Notes under the pieces: generated by a model
What the model was told of the DNA's origin: nothing
The model's input: only the letters and a program-made list of their open reading frames with translations
The model's database searches: none
Shown: one piece after another, positions 20,046-32,643 of the stretch
Layout of the letters: every line of letters starts with the position of its first letter
Position numbering within the stretch: the first letter of the stretch is position 1
Origin: Astropecten irregularis
Taxonomy: Eukaryota; Echinodermata; Asteroidea; Paxillosida; Astropectinidae
NCBI GenBank assembly: GCA_963971285.1
Contig: OZ020244.1
Location: 16,988,001 to 17,052,000, forward strand
Direction of reading: 5' to 3'
Length of the DNA: 64,000 bases
Translations under genes and position numbers: made by a program

Positions 20046-20194
20046 ACAGCAGGACCAGGTGAAATCACTTTGTGAGTCTGGACTGACTGGAGGAAGAGAG
20101 TGAAATCCTTTCAATTGGGAGGATAGAAGAGGAGACTTCTAGTACTTCTACTTTCTAGTGTGTATAGGTACCCTGTGCTTGTCAGACAACTACC

Positions 20195-20312
20195 ATGATG
20201 AGGGCTGTATGGGTTGTTCTTGTTTTGGTCGGCGTGTGGTTCAGCAGAGGGATTGAGGCATGCAGCTGCGCACCCTCTCATCCACAAGATCAATTCTGCA
20301 GGGCGGCATTCG
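20195..20312 (+). CDS. TIMP: TIMP C exon 1: signal peptide and Cys-X-Cys N-terminus
   Basis: It encodes MMRAVWVVLVLVG..., then CSCAPSHPQDQFCRAAF. Donor G|GTGAGT, phase 1. The second ATG at 20198 could also serve as the start. Confidence 0.87.
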
Positions 20313-23300
20313 GTGAGTGATTCTTCTTAGAAAAAGACTGTCAACAAACACACTGTATTTACTTCACTAGTTCCAATTCAATTTACTGTGTATAGTGCCT
20401 ATAGAGCAATTTCAGTTCAAATAGTATGGCCACTGGTCTTTATACCCCAATGCAAATCATGGTGTAAAAAAAGTATGTACATGTAAAGGGAAGTTTACTT
20501 GGGTTATATATATGCTGAAAGCATAGAGCTAGGAACAGCTGAAAGTATAACTTGAAAGAAGAATATTTGTGAAAAACAACTATTTATTAAGCCTATCTCT
20601 TCCCTCCTAAAAAAAGCCAGGAACTTGGAAGTATAAAAGGTGTATGCCTCTTGTTGCAGTCTTGTTCATTGATGTTAAAAGTACAAGTGATACAAACTGC
20701 TCATCAACCAAAATAATGACCTGATTACACTTGGAGTTAGGAGGGCTTGATCTGGTTCAATCCTAGTAGGATCTTTCTGTAACATCTTTCTCAATCATGT
20801 TAAAAGTACTTTAAAAAAGTTGTACAGTGAATATAATGTTTTCAAATAAATACAACCCATTTGTTTTGGCTACTGCAAGCGAGGAACATTTATTCAAAAT
20901 ATTTGCACTCTTATGACAATGGCAGCTATATGTGTTGTTGTTTTTTTAGTTCATGGAGGAAGGAATGTTCCCTACACATGTTATGCTTCACATTGAATGA
21001 GATCTGAATATGAATATTCTTGAACCAAATTATTCACATTGTGGAGTAAACCCTCCGGTAGTACAAGCTGCAATTGGAGACAATGGGCCGAATTTAGATT
21101 AGTATTAACTTTTCTAAGTACTTTTAGGCTGCAACTGATACAACAAGAAAACAATTTATTGAAATTCAACCTTTCAAAACCCACTGGGCTCATAGTTCTG
21201 CCACAGAAGTATCAAGCAGAGTAATCTATGTTCTCTCACAATACAAATTAAGAGCATATTTTAAAGAAAAACTACATTTTCAAATACCAACTTCATATGT
21301 TACAAAACTATTATGGGGAGTAGGCCTAATTCTCATACTTCAATATTTGCCAATAGGGAAAGTGACTAGCAAACTAAAACTGAGCTTAAATAATACGAGG
21401 TGATACTAATTTCAAGTTGATGCAAAATATCCACTTGTGTGAAAATATCTCAGTTTTGCTGAGATGCTGCCCCTTGGCAATGCAAGAAACTTCTCTCCAA
21501 GATGGATCTTTTTCTTGGTGCATGAGGGTGAAACTGGTGGTTCCCTTTAATAGGAGAGTATTCCATTTATCGATATTTCCCCAAGAAGGATACAAATGTT
21601 ACAGGTTTATAAACGTCAAGGAAAAGACTAGACAATCACTTTTTATATCCCTGATAATAATTTCCTTTTCAAAACAATAGAAATCCATGATATTCCTGTC
21701 CCGGCACAGCCAGGAAAAAGGTGTCTGTCTGAAGATTTGTGAGAGATAAAGAGATAATGGGTATAAAGGGAGGATGTTCATTGAGCCAACAAGGAAATAG
21801 AGATTAGAGCTGAAATGGGAGGGTCTGGTGATGATGTGGTTAGACATAGGAGAAGGCAGTGATGGAGGATGATGATGTAATAATCATGACATGATGACAT
21901 CACATACTGGGTGTGTCGCTATGAACAATAGCTTCTCTTACAGTCAGCAGGCGTGTTGGTCTTATGCATACAGAGCTCTATAGGCCTTTTTCACACTATC
22001 TCTTTTTTGATCCGTGTTGAAACCAAACCGGATCCGCCCCGGTTCAGCCCAGCAAGTTTTTGAATCATGGGATTCTACACTTTTTTTGAACCGGCTCATC
22101 GACACAGATCATGGTGAAAAATGCCGTTTGGAACCGAATTGAGATTTTCAACCAGGGTCATCCTACCCGGGTTGCAGCTCGGGGTTGAACATTGACAAGT
22201 GTGAAAAGGGTTGAACAAAAATCTCGGGGGTTTGATTTGGTTTCAAAACCGAGAATTTGGATAGTGTGATAAGGCTTTATTGTTGCAATGTTTAGGTTAT
22301 TAGTAGTACTGCCTTGCTAAAATCAGTCTGTACAATCCTCACATTAAGCTTTCTCCCCACTTTATACTGGCATGGATCCACAAACTGATTTCTACCTTTG
22401 ACCTTAACACTTCCAAACCTCACTTGCCTAAATCTACATCTGTCATTGATTAATTAAAATGAAGCTGAAAACCTGCTGGATAAAGGTTTCATTTCAAAAG
22501 CATCGGTGTATGATATGCTAAAATATCGCTTTCAATCATGGAATACACAATGTTGGTAATGACATGTCACCTAATCATAAATTGAAAGTATATTTCATTC
22601 AATATTCATATCTGCAATTAGATAAACCCTTATACATGGAACTGACTACTGATATACCATTGTATACAAAGCAGGAACTAGTTTCAAGTTCTGATAACTC
22701 CTACCGCAAATTGTTTTTAGTCATACATGAACAAGGATCTTGTAATTCCTAGGCTTGATTGTTGTATGCTCGAGGAACCACCATGAACTGCTACAACTTG
22801 GCACAGAAAAGAAGGGACCTAGCAATGTTTCAATGTGTTATGCACTCTGTAACAAGCCGGTCATGGAGAGATGCATAATATGAATTCATTAATTATTTTA
22901 CATGATTGCAAAAACAGTTCCTGATTCCCGATCAAAGAAACTTGGAACCATTTCCTGAACTCATGTACAATAGCATAGCATTGCCAATTCCTTTTTCGTG
23001 TGCAAACAATTGAAATTAAATACCAGTTCCTTGTTTGTAAAATATATACAAATGTACATGAATACGGAACTGGAAATAAGGAACTGAGTCAATTAACTTT
23101 ACTGGACCCATTCAATTTACAGACTATTTCCATGGTAAATGCTCTGCACTTGTTCTTTCCAACCCGGTTCCTCCTGCCCGCGCATTCAACAGCTAAACCA
23201 AGTTCTTCCCATGGCCCCCAGGTTCACTGATATTACACTCTGGTCGTTCCAATATGCAGAGCGAAAGACTCAATTCCCGTTCAATAAAAACTTGGTGAAT

Positions 23301-26300
23301 GATTTCCGGAATCCTGTGATCTTTTTTCCCGTCAAGGAGAACACTAATTCCTATCTTCACTCCGCTGAGCATCTCCTCGCTTCAGCAATTTAACCATGGG
23401 TGACTTTTTAGCCCGATTAATGATGAACTTTCTTCAAAAGTACGAGAAACAATAATAAAAGGACATATGGTGGCCATCACGCCACAAGAACACAATCAAT
23501 TACTGAATCATCCAGCACAATGGAAAAACTGCGGCTTTCTTTTTTTAATTAGCAGTAAGTTTTGGTTTCCTTTTCCCGTTATTTTAAATAATAGCAAGTC
23601 TAGTGGCAACCGTGAGTCACATATGCTGGCCCCGTTATTTGCATTGTTTTTAATGTGGCGTGAGGATTTGGGCTGCTCAACTGGGCTTAATAAATCCTTT
23701 GGAGCGGGGGTCTAGTTCCGTCTCTGGCTTAAAGGATTTACACTCCAAGGATTGCTGTCAATGTATTTAACCCAGATTTGGTTCTCAGCAAAAAGCACAA
23801 TGATGGATTGTGTCCTTCCAGGAGGGTACAGTTGTTAAGGAAAACAATGGCAACAAAATGGTACGCAACAAGTCTTTCTATTCCCGTCTCCTTGCCTACA
23901 AGGCAAATTGTGAGCTTTTAAGTCTCTGGGAGGTCGGAGAACAATAGGACAATGGGAAGAACAATGGAAGGTGTCTCATAAGTGAGTGCATAATGCGAAT
24001 ACAATGTGTGTGTTTCGATTAGGTGTTTTTCTGGGTAAATCCTTGAAAGATAGAGAAGCAGTGTTTTCATCAACAATTTATACTAAGGAACATTAGTGAG
24101 ATGGATGCTATCTGCCATAGAAAATCATTACATTAACAGGATAGAGATCAACAAGCTCCTTCTAAAAAAAAAATAAGTAAACATCAACAACGGTATACCA
24201 TACATTCATGTAGAATGGTAGAATGAATAAATTCAACAAAATTGAAATTTTATAAACAGCAAGCTGTTTCAAGTGAAAAATGAAAATATTGCCAACTTTC
24301 AATTTTCCTGAACGGAATGTCTTTCTTGTTTTTTTCTTTTGTAGGTGGGTGGGTGGGTGGGGGGGGGGGGGGTAGTTGTTGACCATTTTATTTTGTTGAT
24401 CCAGTAGTGTTGTTTCTGCACTGTTGTGTATTATGGGATGCTTGGTATTAATTGTGTTGTGAAAACACTGGACTATAGTTGGATGTCTTGTGAAAACATT
24501 TTGCTTGAGGCTGTGTGGTCTAAAAAGTCCAGACACAGACTGTGGTACACAACTTCCTGTACGTCCTTGCTTTGCCTTATCGCCAAAGTCCCAAACAAAT
24601 TTTGTGCTGGTGCTCAAGCTTCAAGTCCAGCACAAATAGCACTTGGCATGTTTTCAATGCTGGAAAAACATGCCTTTCTGCCAAACAATACTCCAGGATC
24701 TGTTTCCCTTCAACGGCACTTACAGTCAACCTTATGGGACAAGTGGTTGTAAGAAACCACGTCACTAGTGCAGTTTCCCAAAGCAGAGAGGAATGTGAAC
24801 TTGGGGGACCTTTTGATCGGAAGGATAATTAGGTTTTCGCCCCGGAACAGTACAGGGGAAGGAAGAAAAAAAAAAAACACTACCAGCACCAAGAGCACTT
24901 TCATGTGGGCGGGTGTACGTGTCAATGTACTTGGTTGGATGACTGATATCGTCTTGTAGCTAGAGTATAACCAGGCCCAATCTGAAACTGTATATGTTGG
25001 GGTCAATAACAAGAATGATATGTGACCATTCGAACCTGTCCACTTTATAAGAAAACAAAAATGGTTGATTACTTTCATATTTTTATGGTCAGAAGCTCTC
25101 AGTATGGGGTGATGACTGTCATGATCTGCACTGCAAAAGTTAATATAAGATACTGTGTGCCAAGGTGAAACCTTGCTGGTTGCGAGAAGAAATGTAAGCC
25201 TATAGTATACTCCAAGATATACTTATAGAACTGAAATTGAATTTGATATAACGAAGGCCTGTAGGTTACCAGTATTCATCACTGATAGGTCAACAGTGTA
25301 ATTGAGGCGGATAATGAGACCAATGATATTTTATGGGCTGAACTCACCAGAGACAGCCCAGGACATGCCAGTAGTTGCACTTTATAATAAGAACAAACTT
25401 TCCTCCCTCTCTCTCGGGGAGTAGTTCGGTCATGAACACGCGGTTAGGTTCTGACTGTAATCTCCAGGAAGTATTGCCTTACAAAGTTACCACAAGGACC
25501 TTTTCAGCTGATCTCTCTCGTGCAGTGTGCTCAGAATATCTGATTTCCTTCGCAGCTAAATACCGTTGAGGAAAAATTCTGTGAATAACTTGTAATGTAG
25601 GGCAGCGTAGAGACAGGTCAAATAAAACTTGGAAGCATAAAATTAGAACCCCAAATGATCTATGAAACGTGAAAATTGCGGCTTATCATTTTTCCTACTC
25701 TGAAGTTAATGTGGAATCTAGATAATGTCTGTAATGTTCTCCAATGATAAACAAAAACCAATTCTTTTTCTCATAAAGTCATATTGGATTCTCTGAAGTT
25801 ATTGGAGAAAATAGATTATGTCTTTACTATATAACCACAGTGTTTCCAATAATTTACTCAGTTTGCTTGGAGTTAGGAGGGCCTGATGCGTTTCGATCCT
25901 AGCAGGATCTTTCTCAAAGACTTCAGGCTTGGAGTTATAGGAGGGCCTGACATGTGTCAATCCAGGATCTTTCTCAAAGGCTAAAGGTCCTGCTAGGATC
26001 TGACATGCGTCAGGCCCTCCTAACTCCGAGCATTTGATATATTTCAGGTCATTTTGACTGATGAGCAGTTTGCAGCAGTTTATCAATACTCAAATTGATG
26101 GACTTTTTTTTATGAAGTCATTCTTGTTAACTCTCATTTTAAACAAAGAACTCGATGAATTAAACTGCACAGTTTTTACTGGATTCTAATGCACAAAGTG
26201 TATAGACATCAACCTGAGAATGTTACCATTTTGTATTTCAATCAGACCATTTGTTAGTGAAAATTTGTGACAATATTTCTGTTCTCATGGACTGAGAACT

Positions 26301-29300
26301 TGACCAGTGCCCCAAATTTTCAATATTATTCTTGGAATGTCAAGGCTGACTGAAATTGTATACAGCATTTTGTATTACAGTCAATAGCTTGAAAAGTTCA
26401 GATAAGACATGCTGGTTATTAATAGTAGGTTTTTTTTTTATACTGATATCCGTAACCAAATGCTCAAAAGGTCATTATAGTTTTAATACATGATGTTGTA
26501 AAGGTTAATATGACAAGCAACACCTGCTGCTAAAGTTAGAAACCTATAGGTCTTGTTTCCTGTGAACAATTTGAATCAAATTAGCAATTGTCACAAAGTT
26601 TGGAAGACCTGGAGCTGAAATTTCCGAACCCGGTTAATTTTCCTTACTATAAATACCCTTTATACACACCCATTCAATCACTACAATTTCATCTGCGTCA
26701 GTGTGCAACATTTCAAAGCTTGTAGTGAGTGCAGTGGCCAATTTCATAGAGCTGCTAAAGCACCAAATTTGTTTAAGCACCAAAAACCTTGGTAAATAAA
26801 ATCAGTATGCCAGCCCAAACTCCTTGTGAATGCTCAGCAAACAATGGCCGAATACAAGTCTAAAGCAGTAAACATCATATGAAAATTTGGTTGGCAATCC
26901 TGTTTGATCAAGGAAGACTTTTCATGCTTAAGCACATTTGTTTTTGCTTAAGCAGCTATATGAAATTGGCCCCTGGTCATGCAGTATTTCACAACATTCA
27001 CAACATGTTGTTCATCTCAAAACTCATGACAGTATTGACTCCAATCCTAACATTTTGTATAAAGGTTTAGAGCCCTATCAGCCCTGTGTATGAATAAACC
27101 TGGCTGCGGCTTGATATCATATGACTTTATATAGGAAATGGCTACTGCCACTATCACAAGTGTCATTCAAGCCCTAGCCAGGTAGATCTGTCACAGTCCA
27201 ACATGCAAGATGGGAATTGTTTACTTTTGGGGAAAATTATGTTGATATTCCTCAGTTATTGGACCAAGATGGCGATTCAGACTAGACTTTTTATATCAGG
27301 AAAGGCTAACCATAATTGAAACAAAAACTGAGTGAAAAAGTTTATAACATTGTCAAATTCTGCTTTATGTCGTTACCATCCAGTTGTCAAGGCGAGTGTG
27401 GTCAACAAACAATACATCTACGAACCGACACAGAAGCCGACAACAAAACCCACGACGCAACCCACGGCAGAACCCACAGCACCAGAGTTTTCGCCAGAGT
27501 TCGAAAAGGAGAATGAGTTGGTTTTCGGAAATCAGGCGGAGGTACCCAACAAGACAGGCAGAATAGGCCCTGCCAGTATGCTGGCCGGTCAGATACCACC
27601 AATCGGACTCAGCGACTTCCCTGGACACAGGCCCGTACAAATGGATACGGAAGAGAACCGGCCAATCAAATTGGAGTACACCGTCAAGGTAACTATGACA
27701 ATGCTAATTACAGAACATCTTCATTCTAATTGGGCCTGTTTGTTTAACGCACGGGATCCCAGATTTGCGGATCCACGTCTTGGCAGGGTACACTAAAATG
27801 GGATCCGGATCAGTAGAATCCGTGATCCTGTGCGTTAAACATATAGGCCCTAAGATTCTGTAAGGAGGATTAAGCATTAAAGGTATACCGGTAATACATG
27901 ATTGGTAAAGGTCACAGAACAGCACTCACACTTTGTCTGATCCGATATGTGCATGAAATGATAAACCTGTGAAAATTTGAACTCAATTGGACATCTGGAT
28001 CACAAGAAAATAGTAAAAACCCAACTCAATTCTTCTTATAAAACATAAAAAATGGTTTTGATCTTACCCCGAGATCAAAACTGTTTTCGCTTGTTTTTGT
28101 TTGACTAATTTCTGGATAAATACAGCATTTCAGCCAGAAATATTTTAAGGGTATGTTTCTACCAACACCATCTTCATACCCTGAAAGTTATACGTAAATC
28201 TGTGAACATTTCTGTTTGTAACATGTTACCAATGTTGTTCTTTACCTAAGCTGACACAAAATTAGATGTCTGGTAACTCAGTCGTTAACTGTTTTTCTGT
28301 GTGGTGTGTTGTAAAGGAAGCTGTCACAAACTGTTTTTAATAACCCGGCGAGGGAAAAAATTCATTTAACGGACCCCTACCCGCTTTTTCACACCAGTGT
28401 TTATAGTTTTCTATACTATACCCAGTCTGCAAGACCGTGTACAGTGTAAATTGGCAAGACACTGTTTTCATTTCTTAAAGGAAGTGCCCTTTAGGCTATG
28501 GCAAAACAACCCTGCACTTTTCAGGAAAGCACTTGAAACCCAGCATCTGTCCTATATTGGCATCCTTGTACCACAACTTCAAGGTCTCAAACCAATCTGA
28601 ATCAGAAGTAATGCGAATCACATGGTTTTTAGGACTTGACCCTGAAAAATGAAAAACACATAATTTTCCTACCAACACAAAAACTGTACTGAGCCACAAA
28701 AGAAATGCAAACGATGAGTCCATTCAATCTATTGTCATGTTTTTGACATTTCATTGCGGCTGTTTGTGACATGTGACCACTTTTTGGTTATGACAACATG
28801 AGCAGCATGCAAATCAGAAACTTTGTACCAAAATTTGTTGAATTTGGTTAATTTAATGCTGCAATGAAACATTTCTGTTCCGACCTTCTATTTAATTTTT
28901 TGTTTTGTTTTTTGTTTCTCAGGTTGAAAAGGTTTTCAAAGGGGATGAGTACATTCTGGAGAGGACTTTGGCCAAAATCTACACGCAGCCAAACGACGGA
29001 ATATGCGGCCGAACAGACCTAACTGAAGATGTCTCATACGTCATTGCTGGTAAGATAAAAACTCTACAAAATGACTTCAGAATGAATGCCTCCAAGTCCT
29101 CCAACTATCGTACTATATCGTCCTCTCTAACACAGTTCTCCTGTAGAACATTACATGCACAGGGGTCGATTTCACGAAGGCCTATGATTGATCGTAACTC
29201 AAGTTACGAAGGATAACCCTTTGTATCCTACGTAGGACTGCTATGCATCATAAGTCCTATGATTGATAGTATGTTACAATGAGTTTGGTGAAATTGACCC

Positions 29301-31233
29301 CTGGTATTATAATACAATACTCAATGGTGTTTATATACAGACTGGTTCAAAAGAGTGTAAGAATTTGTAGATTCTATAAAGATTTTGAGTGAATCTGCAA
29401 GAATCTTGAGTTCCAGACAAAATTTAAAAAAATGTTGCAGATAAGCAGACCAACTGCATTTATATGTCTTATTTCAAAGTTGTCTGGACCATTTTTTTGC
29501 TAGCCCACTTCACTTTGGTAATCAATTCACTTTGGAAAATGCACTAGCACATTAGAATTATGCTTACGGATTCCATGAAAAGATTTCACGTGTAGAAGTG
29601 CCCATAAGCACAAAAATAGGCCGTAATGGATTCCATGAAATTGGGCCCAGAAATCATACTAAAACTTGCGTGTGTTTGTCAAGGGTTTGCCGGGGTAACC
29701 AAAAAAGCAAGGGCTTGTACATTACTGTATATAGTAGCTAGGAAATTCACTTGAGAAACTTGAGGCAAGCAATCCTAAATTTGTCTTTCCCGCCCACTTT
29801 TCCCATTCAGGTTCCTTCTATGACAACGAGCTGCATATCAGTTCCTGCAGCTGGATCGTTCCTTACAAGAGCCTGACAAGAATCCAGAGACGAGGAGTCA
29901 AGTTGATGTACAAGCAGAGTTGCAACGACTGCTCAGTAAGTAACTATAACATCACACGGTTCAGTGTAGGTGACCTTTCAAAACACAAGTACGTGTGTGG
30001 AAAGTCTCATGATTTTGGAGGAAACAAAAACACATGAAATGGGTTGGAATAGAGCATTCCTTGTATGCCGCTATTGGGAGGCGACTTCCTCTGTTGAAAC
30101 TTCCGACAATCCAGATTTTGATTGATAAGTTACCGGTAATCTAAAAGAATTGCTGCAGCTGCATATAGTCCAACCTATTGACCCTTCTGCCAACCAACAG
30201 TAACGCCAACGTCAAATGTGTCTGAATGCTAAGTGTCACTCCTGTGGAACCTCCAGACGTCAACAAAGTTGTTAGGGTACAATCCTAGCTACAACTGTAC
30301 CTTTTCACAAGATGAAATCTGATAATGATAGATTACAGCAATTGGTTAATTAGTGGGGAACTCCAAGACAACCACATCAATCAGTAAAAGACTTTGATTT
30401 AAAGGGGGGTCTATGTCTGGCATGGAAGGTTGTCTCGCTCACTCAATCATGCTGCCTTTTGACTAGCTGGAAAGATGGATGACAACAGGCGACTTTCCAC
30501 TCATTTTGTAGTATGCGGGTCGCATGTTACTGATTCTAAATTCTGTTAATACAAAACTTAATAAGCTGCTATTATTAAACACACCAGGAAGTGTGTATCT
30601 CATTAGGATTACTATATGACCCCAATACACCTGCCATTCAAATGACTAATAGCATTGCACTAGTGCAGTATCAGTTGTTTCTGCATGTCCATATAACTTT
30701 TTAATAGTTGTCTTGACTATATTTAGCACGGAAAATTGCTTAGCACAAAAATGTCTTGCCCCACAAAACAAACCACCATTAAAAATTCCATTTGATATTC
30801 ATGGTCAGTGAACAACAGCCAAAGAACAATCAGAAGTGATACACAACACATGGATATTTGGTTGTTATAATCCTGCTTGTGTTAAGACATAAATTTCATG
30901 CTAAGCATGGCCGTGAAATTGGCCCCTGGTTGGAGTTCAGGTGTTCTAAAATTCAACAAACTGTGAGAGTGTACCCAAAAACTGTTAATGATCGTCTTTT
31001 TTGGTTCTTATCACCAGATTGCAACATGCTACGGCAGGACGTGTACTTACGCCCAACCCGGCAACGACATGTGCATGTTTGACATCTCCACCTTCGGCAA
31101 CAGCTGCGAGTCGCAGCACTCGCTCTGTTCCCGCAACAAGAAGGTGTGCAAGTGGCAGCGTACCCGCGACTACAAGCAGTGCCAGAGAGCCCTCACGGGG
31201 CACAGGAAGGGTGGAAAGCGTGTCATACCTTAG
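20195..31233 (+). CDS. TIMP: TIMP-like gene C, five coding exons, expanded A-B loop
   Basis: The join is 20195-20312, 27384-27688, 28923-29049, 29811-29935 and 31018-31233, giving 296 residues. The start ATGATG begins a 22-residue signal peptide ending GIEA; mature Cys1 follows (CSCAPSHPQDQFC). After VVKASVV (strand A) come about 75-85 extra residues: a Pro/Thr stretch at 54-73 (PTQKPTTKPTTQPTAEPTAP), an acidic part and a sequon at Asn95-Lys-Thr. Strand B then resumes with IKLEYTVKVEKVFKG. GICGR, SSCSWIVPY, QSCNDCS and the seven-cysteine final exon with KVCKW complete the family pattern. Residue 2 is Ser. The tail RKGGKRVIP is basic. Insertion at the A-B loop, which touches the protease in TIMP complexes, suggests a changed target or a spacer function. 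Exon 1 is linked across a 7-kb intron by phase and family pattern only. Confidence 0.87.
21982..22279. mobile_element. MITE family M2, intact copy
   Basis: Ends TAGGCCTTTTTCACACTATC and GATAGTGTGATAAGGCTTTA are complementary. Interior is GC-rich, with blocks CCGGATCCGCCCCGGTTCAG and CGGGGTTGAA. The copy at 42433-42770 is in the opposite orientation. Confidence 0.85.
25870..26075. repeat. Inverted pair of the GATCCTGCTAGGATC repeat
   Basis: Left half CTTGGAGTTAGGAGGGCCTG is answered by CAGGCCCTCCTAACTCCGAG on the right. The same arrangement occurs at 44780-44955. Confidence 0.7.
26739..26976. mobile_element. MITE family M3 variant
   Basis: Ends GGCCAATTTCATAGAGCTGC and AGCAGCTATATGAAATTGGC are complementary. 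It has TTGCTTAAGCA-type interior arms. A similar element lies at 56493-56734. Confidence 0.75.
27384..27688 (+). CDS. TIMP: TIMP C exon 2: strand A and Pro/Thr-rich insert
   Basis: Acceptor TACCATCCAG; the split codon G+TT gives Val. It encodes 102 residues; the insert lies between VVKASVV and IKLEYTVK. Donor AAG|GTAACT, phase 0. The frame stays open without the spliced partner only because the insert has no stop; codon use is ordinary. Confidence 0.85.
27731..27850. mobile_element. Short inverted-repeat element in TIMP C intron 2
   Basis: Ends GGGCCTGTTTGTTTAACGCA and TGCGTTAAACATATAGGCCC are complementary, with GGATCC blocks inside. It starts 43 bp after the exon 2 donor. Confidence 0.75.
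27877..28248. mobile_element. M1-related MITE in TIMP C intron 2
   Basis: TTAAAGG left end, the TTTTGATCTTACCCCGAGAT hairpin and blocks GGATAAATACAGCATTTCAG and TCTGTGAACATTTCTGTTTG. Confidence 0.65.
28923..29049 (+). CDS. TIMP: TIMP C exon 3
   Basis: Acceptor TTTGTTTCTCAG, phase 0; donor G|GTAAGA, phase 1. It encodes VEKVFKGDEYILER, the GICGR cysteine and SYVIA. Genes B and D have this and the strand A segment in a single exon. Confidence 0.87.
29162..29303. mobile_element. Palindromic MITE family M5
   Basis: Ends GGGGTCGATTTCACGAAGGC and TTGGTGAAATTGACCCC are complementary. A second copy is at 47524-47661. It lies in TIMP C intron 3. Confidence 0.7.
29811..29935 (+). CDS. TIMP: TIMP C exon 4
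   Basis: Acceptor TTTTCCCATTCAG; split codon G+GT gives Gly. It encodes SFYDNELHISSCSWIVPYKS through QSCNDCS. SCSWIVPY is the best match in the window to the TIMP motif CDFIVPW. Donor TCA|GTAAGT, phase 0. Confidence 0.88.
30719..30930. mobile_element. MITE family M3
   Basis: Blocks AATTGCTTAGCACAAAAATG, CCATTTGATATTCATGGTCA and GGCCGTGAAATTGGCCCC. It is in TIMP C intron 4, about 90 bp before exon 5. Confidence 0.65.
31018..31233 (+). CDS. TIMP: TIMP C exon 5: C-terminal domain
   Basis: Acceptor TTCTTATCACCAG, phase 0; TAG at 31231-31233. It encodes 71 residues with ATC, RTC, DMC, NSC, SLC, KVC and KQC. The Lys/Arg-rich tail could bind acidic matrix sugars, as TIMP-3 does, but this is inference. 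Confidence 0.9.
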   Translation: MATCYGRTCTYAQPGNDMCMFDISTFGNSCESQHSLCSRNKKVCKWQRTRDYKQCQRALTGHRKGGKRVIP

Positions 31234-31346
31234 AGGAAAAAACACAAAGACTGATCTATGATGACGACGACTGGTCCGGCGGTTGATCCAGGAGACTTTA
31301 TACAAAGGGAAGTGCAACCTCATCTCCTAACAAACCTTTCCTCAAG

Positions 31347-31352
31347 AATAAA
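31347..31352 (+). other. Polyadenylation signal of TIMP gene C
   Basis: AATAAA lies 114 bp after the stop codon, the nearest such signal in the cluster. Confidence 0.6.
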
Positions 31353-32118
31353 CTTCAGGCTACACTATTGAATGGTTTGACCAAATGGACCATTCCGCCT
31401 TTGCTCTTAAGCCCTGCCCATGTAATGTGTTTTACCGCCTGTATGTGTTTTACCGCATGTGACCGAGTTGGACCGAGGCTTTCGTGGTCACCTGATTAAA
31501 AGGTGTCCTCCAAATGGTCAATAAGCACAGTTTGATCATAACAGGCCGGAAGGGTTCATTGTAGCAGAGCGCAGGATGGCAGGAACAACATTCAAACCCA
31601 TTCAGTCCTTGAGCAAATCCTTTTATTAAAAACAGTCCTCAAATGTAAAATGTATGCTTCGCAAACAAGAGTATTTGAAAGTAAAGGGTTAATATAGGCC
31701 CTTCTAAACTCCAAGCATTTTAAAGGGGTTTATAGATAGAAAAGAAAATGTCTCTGGACATTTTGTTGAAACTCACTGTGTATCCAGTAGCATTTTATCC
31801 CACTTCTGAGCTCCTATATAATTTAAGGAAAGGACATCATGGAGGTTGTACTCCCTTGTCTCAAGTCCCTGGATAGGCCTCTGTCTTGCAGGGCTTTAAT
31901 TTCATTCATGTGATGAGAGAGCAAGGCAATTATTGTCCTGGTGAAAGAGTCAACTGAGAGATTTCGAGGAAGAGCAAGGCAATTGCTCCTTTTTGCTTGA
32001 ATGGAGTTGAAACTCTGGTCTTGTATATATTGCATATCGTATATAACTTCCCCATAACAATTGATGCATTAATGAGATAGCAATACAATACTTTCTACAA
32101 TGACTGATAATTAATCTG

Positions 32119-32262
32119 GGGCAGATTTCTAACGCTTTGCGATCATTGCTTAAGCCCAAATCCACCACTAAATGGAAAATCGATTGCTACTTTGCAATTT
32201 TCCGTTTTAGTGATGGATTTGTGCTTTAGCGATGATCACAAAGCGCTCGTGAAATCGGCCCC
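32119..32262. mobile_element. Palindromic MITE family M4
   Basis: Same layout as 16651-16799: GGGCAGATTTCTAACGCTTT at the left, AAAGCGCTCGTGAAATCGGC at the right, with folded AGCCCAAATCCACC in between. Confidence 0.7.
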
Positions 32263-32643
32263 TGAAGTATCGAAGTTTCGGCCATTTGTACATATATAAA
32301 CTTGAGAAATGACAAGAAATGGAAAGTTAATCCCAACATTAGAGGCTCAGGTCAGATTGTGCGAAAGACAAAACAGTCCGCGCTTTTCTATAATCTTAGG
32401 GTGTTCAGCTGAAGATACAATGCATTTAATAATTATGCAAGAAATGTAAATGCACAAGTTATAACGTTTACAAATAGATGTAAAACAGAATATAAACTCT
32501 ATCGTATCTTCTTTGTACATGTATAGGCAAGTAAGTTACTTACTTTACTTTACTGAGTTACTTTAAACCTTGTTAAGGTTTGGGTTTCTAAAATCTCTCT
32601 ATCACAACCTATGGTATTACCTTTTTGGGAATCATTTTCTTAT

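Larger units (their letters stand above)
20313..27383 (+). other. Intron 1 of TIMP gene C
   Basis: A 7.1-kb intron. It holds an M2 MITE (21982-22279), a GATCC-hairpin repeat pair (25870-26075) and an M3-type MITE (26739-26976). No further TIMP exon or other gene was recognised. Confidence 0.6.

Noticed and set aside
24162..24617. 151-codon ORF on the - strand
   Set aside because: Low complexity (poly-Pro/His from a G/T-rich run), no recognisable motif and no splice-site support.
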